From NCBI GenBank assembly GCA_034698045.1, contig JAQGAU010000818.1, positions 1 through 23,588 on the forward strand: 23,588 nucleotides of DNA, written 5' to 3'. Source of the stretch: Paramacrobiotus richtersi. Its lineage: Eukaryota > Tardigrada > Eutardigrada > Parachela > Macrobiotidae. Position 1 is the stretch's first letter, and each line of letters starts with the position of its first letter. A program made the position numbers and the translations under genes. Below the pieces are notes generated by a model. That model had not been told where the DNA came from. It saw only the letters and a list, made by a program, of their open reading frames with translations, and did no database searches. Positions 19,325 through 23,588 of the stretch are shown here, one piece after another.

Positions 19325-22300
19325 TCAACCATAAGCCCTAGTCCGATTGTACTGCATGGGCATCTGCACCGGTCTCGGAACTTCGAACCGTGGTGGTCTG
19401 TACACCTGTCCCGGCAGTCCGTCCGTATCATTCCTTCCCGTATGGATATAGATACTGTACGTCGGAACCGGCAGCACCCCCAAATCCTCCGTACTATTGA
19501 CTCTGATTGTGCTCCCTGCACTGATTGGCTGGGGCGCGACAAACTGGACACTGCGCGGTAATCCTGGTCGCGCTGCATAGTGATTGGCTGCGACAGGATT
19601 CTGATAATGATTGGATGCGACAGGGCTCTGATAGTGATTGGATGCGACAGGGCTCTGATAGGGATTGGATGCGACAGGATTCTGATAGTAACTCGATGCG
19701 ACAGGATTCTGATTGGCTGGGCGGGGGATTGGATATGTCGGGCTTCGGTTTTGCGGCCGAGCGAGAAGTGCGGTTATGTTGCGACCACGGTAATCGTCCG
19801 AGTCCGGGTAATGGGCGGCCAGGCGGCCGAGGTTATTGGGGATCGTCGGTGATTTGGGCTGGTATCGTGGGGCACCATGGGAATGGGGGAGGGGACTGTA
19901 GACGGAATCGCGGTTGGGATGGTTGCGGAGAATGGTGCGGTTGTAGGGTTGACGAGAGTAATATGCGGAACCGTAATCGAGCCACCTGGAAATACAATAA
20001 ACAGAATGTTCGACCAATATGCGGGTTCATTATATACTATTGGTTAAGATGAAAACTGTTAATTAATTAATTGTTAGAACAAATGATTCTTACGGCTGCC
20101 GACTCCGGTGCAAGCTTGTTGGCATACTTCCATGATCGGGACCGGATGCATATCCCTGTTCCTGTTGCTGGTTCTTGTTGCAGCGAATGTGGAAAATAGT
20201 ATCATCTAGAATATGAGTAAAACCATTTACTTTCATATGAAAATACTGCCATAGTTTAAGTATTTCGTAGATGTGTACGTACTACACAGCGCTGCCGTGT
20301 TATGCTTCTGATGATTGCCGTTGTTAACTTACAGTACATATGTTTGCGTGATCTTCAAAAATTTCAAAGTTATTCAACTAAACGACCTTTTTTGAATATG
20401 TACGCCATTTTTTGCATAGATTTCAACATACACACAATTTGCCCAGTGCTGGTAGCATTTGAAAATTATTGCGTATGATTTTAATTACCAGGTTGGAAGC
20501 TGTGTAGACTGTAGCTCATAATGATATCATTAGAATCACAATATCCCAGCGCTGAGGCATGGGCGTAGTGCGGAAGTCCGTGGTCCAGAAAACGAAACAC
20601 TTGCGGACGGCCATCGGCATCGGATTCAATGGTAAATAGTTCAGTCTGCCCAGACGGGCTTACCGTTTGGAACATAGTGCAGCAGTCTTCCGTTTCGATT
20701 TCTTTAACTTCCGTGACCTTCGAAGTACATTGTAAACACCAAAGAATCTTTACCGGCTGTACAAAAACGTATTGTTTATACTATACAGTGCATTTTCTTT
20801 GGTAAAGAATGTCGAGAAATTCAGATTAGAAAATGTCCATAAATCAGCAATAATAACAGCTCGTATGCGACTGAATTAAAGCGCTACTGTGCAATAAAAC
20901 TGCAATCTAAACTGGTAAACTACAGAAGAATTGAGCTTACTTACCGCATCTCCGCCACCCCGTAAGCTTAAAACTTCCTGAATGCCCGGAGAACTTCTGC
21001 TAAACGAGCCAAATTTCCGGGTTTTACGGGAGTATTCCAGCATGAATGACCGCTGATTGGTGTCCGTACAGCAGCAAAACGATTTGTCGAAAGCGTTGCT
21101 CGGTACGAGGCGCTCCGCCAGTGGACAAAACGCTCCGTTTTCGTTCTCAGCGTGCAGCGATAATCCCACTATTACATGCGACGATGTCCGGTGAGGTTTT
21201 GATGAGAGAAACTTGATGTCCTGGACTCCTGTCCATGAACACATGATTTTTAATACGTAACCACAATGAAATTTAGTGCAAAGTAGTCTCTGAATTGGTG
21301 TGCGTGCATAATACTCTTCTGGTCTTTACAGAAAAAAATAATCCTTTGACTATCATAACTGATAAAAACTCACCACATAAGCAATGGTCAACGGTGAACG
21401 GTTCATACGCACACAGCGTGTTTCGTTCCCCATTGTACTCGGCTGATCCGATCGTCCGCTGATGCATATACGGTTCGGTTATGCAGCGGCCGTTGGTGAT
21501 GCGCAGCTCATACAGATGAAGTAACGAGCGACGGGAATTATCACGGGCTTGCAGGTACATCACGATCAGTACATGTGGCTTGTCGGGACGCCGCCAAGCC
21601 GTGACCTTTCGGGTGTGTTGGATGTCCGTGAAGCCGCACAGCGCAATTATGCCGCTTTTAGCCAAGTAAATGGGAGCGACGGTGTGGGCAAACGTCGCAT
21701 CTTCCTCCTGGTTGTCGTTGGAGAAAAGAAGTAACATTCCCTTGTCACCGAGAAAGACTGTCTGTAAAAGATGGATTCCGTTTTTCTCATTCAGTTTTTT
21801 TAAATATTTGTTTGCGATTAAAGTTTAAGTTAATACAAAACGTTGTTTTCCCTCCAGTCGCAAAACTTGAAACCGTAACTATTCATTTACATAACTTATT
21901 ATTATATAAGTATCTGTATAATATATTCAGTATTAGAAGGCGTTTGATTCTCAGCGGTACGCTTATTAAAAAGCCTGTTTTCAAAACTAGCATTTTTTTA
22001 AATGTTCACACTGCAGAAAACAATTCCAGTTCTAATTAAATTAGGCTCGAACTGTTTATCAGTCTTAATTCTGTGGTTCCGTGGACAACAAGCCTGGAAT
22101 TAAAATTGATTAGCTGAATATTTTTAGAAACAGGCGAACTATGTAAAATTTATGGACTCTCATGGGGTCAGATTACGACGTTACGAACGGGACAGTATAA
22201 TTACGACATGTGGCCATATCAACAATATAGATAAGCGATTGTCAGAAACTCGTAGTACAGTGGCAAAGAATCACTTGTATGGCTGTCAGTCGTTGAAGTT

Positions 22301-23409
22301 TTCGAACTGTAATTAACGAGAATTAACAATGTGCTGAGATATTTCGTTATTGCAAAAAATTTTTTATTACGTAATATTAACCGTATTAAATATTAATCTT
22401 TTGTTACAGTATTTACTAGCCTCAAGGTCCGTCAGGTACTTAAACTGGAACGCTTCGTGAGTAGGAACCAGCTTGAAAGCACCTGATTCGTAATCTGCCT
22501 TGTATGCCGTGGAATAGTGACCTTTCATCAAAGCTACGACCAGTGGGACCGGAACCTGAAGATTATTCAAATCTTCGACGACCTACAACAAACCAAAAGA
22601 AAAACATTGAGAATAATTAAAGCAAATGTATGTTTGTAGTTCGTATAGATAAAGAACAGCTGTATACGGAACGGTCAGATTCGGTAATTTCCAAATACCG
22701 CACTTAAGTTCTGTTAAACGTTCACCGTCTTAAAATAAATAATTTGATTGATGTTGCCTTTAATTGATGACAAGGATGCTCGATGTGAGCGGTTACGGCG
22801 GTCGATCCGATGGCACTGCCACCGTTAAGTTCCTCGTAGCAGTATAACTGGAACGATATAATGCTGGCTGGGCTTTCCGTGCAGTACAATATGAAATCAC
22901 CACTGCAAGAAAGAAAAGAGATTTACACAGCAGTGAAAGCTATTCATCAGATTTATTCATTTAACTGTATATTTTTTCGAACGCTTGGCAATACATATGA
23001 AAATATCTGCAAGCATTTCTTTGTGTGAGTTTTCTGCAGTGTATTTCAAGTACAAGTATATACTTGTGTTATATAAGATTACATATAATTTTTACAATGA
23101 AATAAATCTCGATACTTTGAATTCTGTTGTAAATGTATCGTTTTGCCAAAAAGTTGCTCCAATTCCGATGGTGACATGTCGATTAGTTTACTTTATCGAA
23201 ATGTGTAACGTCTCGGATTTGTTCTGCACTTTAGACTTCAAGATGATACAGTTCCCGATTTTACGATTACTTACGTCGGCGTGGACACTATGGCACTGGC
23301 AACCGTTGTGGGAATATCAGCATGGGAAGATTTCGTTTGTCGCGTCACGAACGAACATTGCTTGGTGTCTTCGTAGCCATATTGTCTAGGAGTGTTTTGT
23401 CCGGTTTCC
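19325..23409 (-). CDS. Second full member of the secreted propeller-like family, 5' end beyond the window
   Basis: Eight exons in phase: 23409-23275, 22902-22797, 22582-22417, 21757-21374, 21228-20945, 20756-20489, 20205-20094, 19985-19325 (704 visible residues; stop TGA 19327-19325). A signal-peptide exon probably lies to the right. The domain has strand-like repeats (VPVPLVVALMKGHYSTAYKA, LEAIFLGDKGMLLLFSNDN), Cys-rich spots (SFCCCTD, EDCCTM) and ends TIFHIRCNKNQ, matching VVIDWVSCTKNQ of the 9.3-14.3 kb gene. The C-terminal 220 residues are Pro/Asn/Tyr/Arg-rich with several NxT/S sites and a 9-residue tandem repeat. No C-terminal membrane segment was seen. Two choices were decided by frame: a weak donor (gtaacc) after 22797, and the second of two acceptors (tttacag/acag) before 21757. 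The 5' edge of the first exon could also be about 17 bases lower. The sequence is too diverged to call function. Confidence 0.85.
19582..19716 (-). repeat. Five tandem 27-bp units coding a 9-residue repeat
   Basis: Units of exactly 27 bases encode QNPVASSYY, QNPVASNPY, QSPVASNHY (twice) and QNPVAANHY in the tail of the 19.3-23.4 kb gene. All differences keep the frame. Confidence 0.85.
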
Positions 23410-23588
23410 CTAAAGTCAGTTTCATTGTCGTGGTATTGAAATTACCCAAACAACCTCAAAATTTATACATTTATATTAAAAAGGTGCATCAGCAGCTGCG
23501 CGAATTGTTTGGCCAACGAATCATTACGCAGTCTTACGTAAATATAAATGTATATTATGTATATTATGTATATTATGTATATTATGTA
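23410..23588. other. Intron or flank with a 9-bp repeat running off the edge
   Basis: AT-rich sequence upstream of the first visible exon of the minus gene. From 23551 to the edge it is an uninterrupted repeat of TATATTATG (period 9, just over four copies), cut by the window end. Confidence 0.6.

Noticed and set aside
19525-20052. Plus-strand frame of 175 codons with SDSDWMRQ-like repeats
   Set aside because: Antisense of the 27-bp repeat and tail exon of the minus family gene, kept open by the repeat period; no gene structure of its own.

Overview
This is a stretch of animal nuclear genome. Every well-supported gene is split by spliceosomal introns, with introns mostly of about 60-480 bases, donors of the gtaagt/gtaaat/gtacgt kind and acceptors of the tttcag kind. 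Gene starts have metazoan-style context and some have TATA boxes. Short introns, close gene spacing and the protein families (a three-dsRBD protein, a TMEM151 homologue, repetitive secreted proteins) fit a small ecdysozoan such as a tardigrade or a nematode-like animal. The species cannot be fixed from the sequence. No tRNA, rRNA, CRISPR, IS element or operon-style layout was seen.

Layout. 1-2.14 kb (minus): a partial, apparently damaged copy of an unrecognised extracellular protein family. 2.14-2.84 kb (minus): weak exons of an unknown gene. 3.1-4.2 kb: a short 16-bp satellite, one doubtful minus ORF and the upstream region of the next gene. 4.23-6.33 kb (plus): a five-exon protein with three double-stranded RNA-binding domains, TARBP2/PRKRA/Loquacious-like. 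7.06-8.55 kb (plus): a two-exon TMEM151-family membrane protein with a TATA box. 9.29-14.32 kb (plus): a 13-exon gene for an 817-residue secreted protein with a cysteine-containing, propeller-like domain followed by Pro/Gln/Met-rich and Thr/Ser-rich tails. 14.3-16.4 kb: no intact gene, a GC-richer patch and a decayed coding-like stretch. 16.38-17.46 kb (minus): a 213-residue secreted protein made almost wholly of Tyr/Pro/Ala/Thr/Gln/Ser repeats, with a 5'UTR intron and TATA box. 17.5-19.3 kb: nothing clear. 19.33-23.41 kb (minus, running off the right edge): a second gene of the same family as the 9.3-14.3 kb gene, with a different repetitive tail.

The main result is the family. The 9.3-14.3 kb plus gene and the 19.3-23.4 kb minus gene are very diverged in sequence but share at least five introns at the same place and phase (2, 0, 1, 0, 1), the same order of hydrophobic strand-like repeats, and a Cys-x-Lys-Asn-Gln motif at the end of the domain. 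Parts of the 0-2.1 kb minus gene match the same repeats. I do not recognise this family. Two of its members flank a Tyr/Pro-repeat secreted protein, so the right half of the window looks like a cluster of extracellular, possibly matrix or cuticle, proteins. That role is inference.
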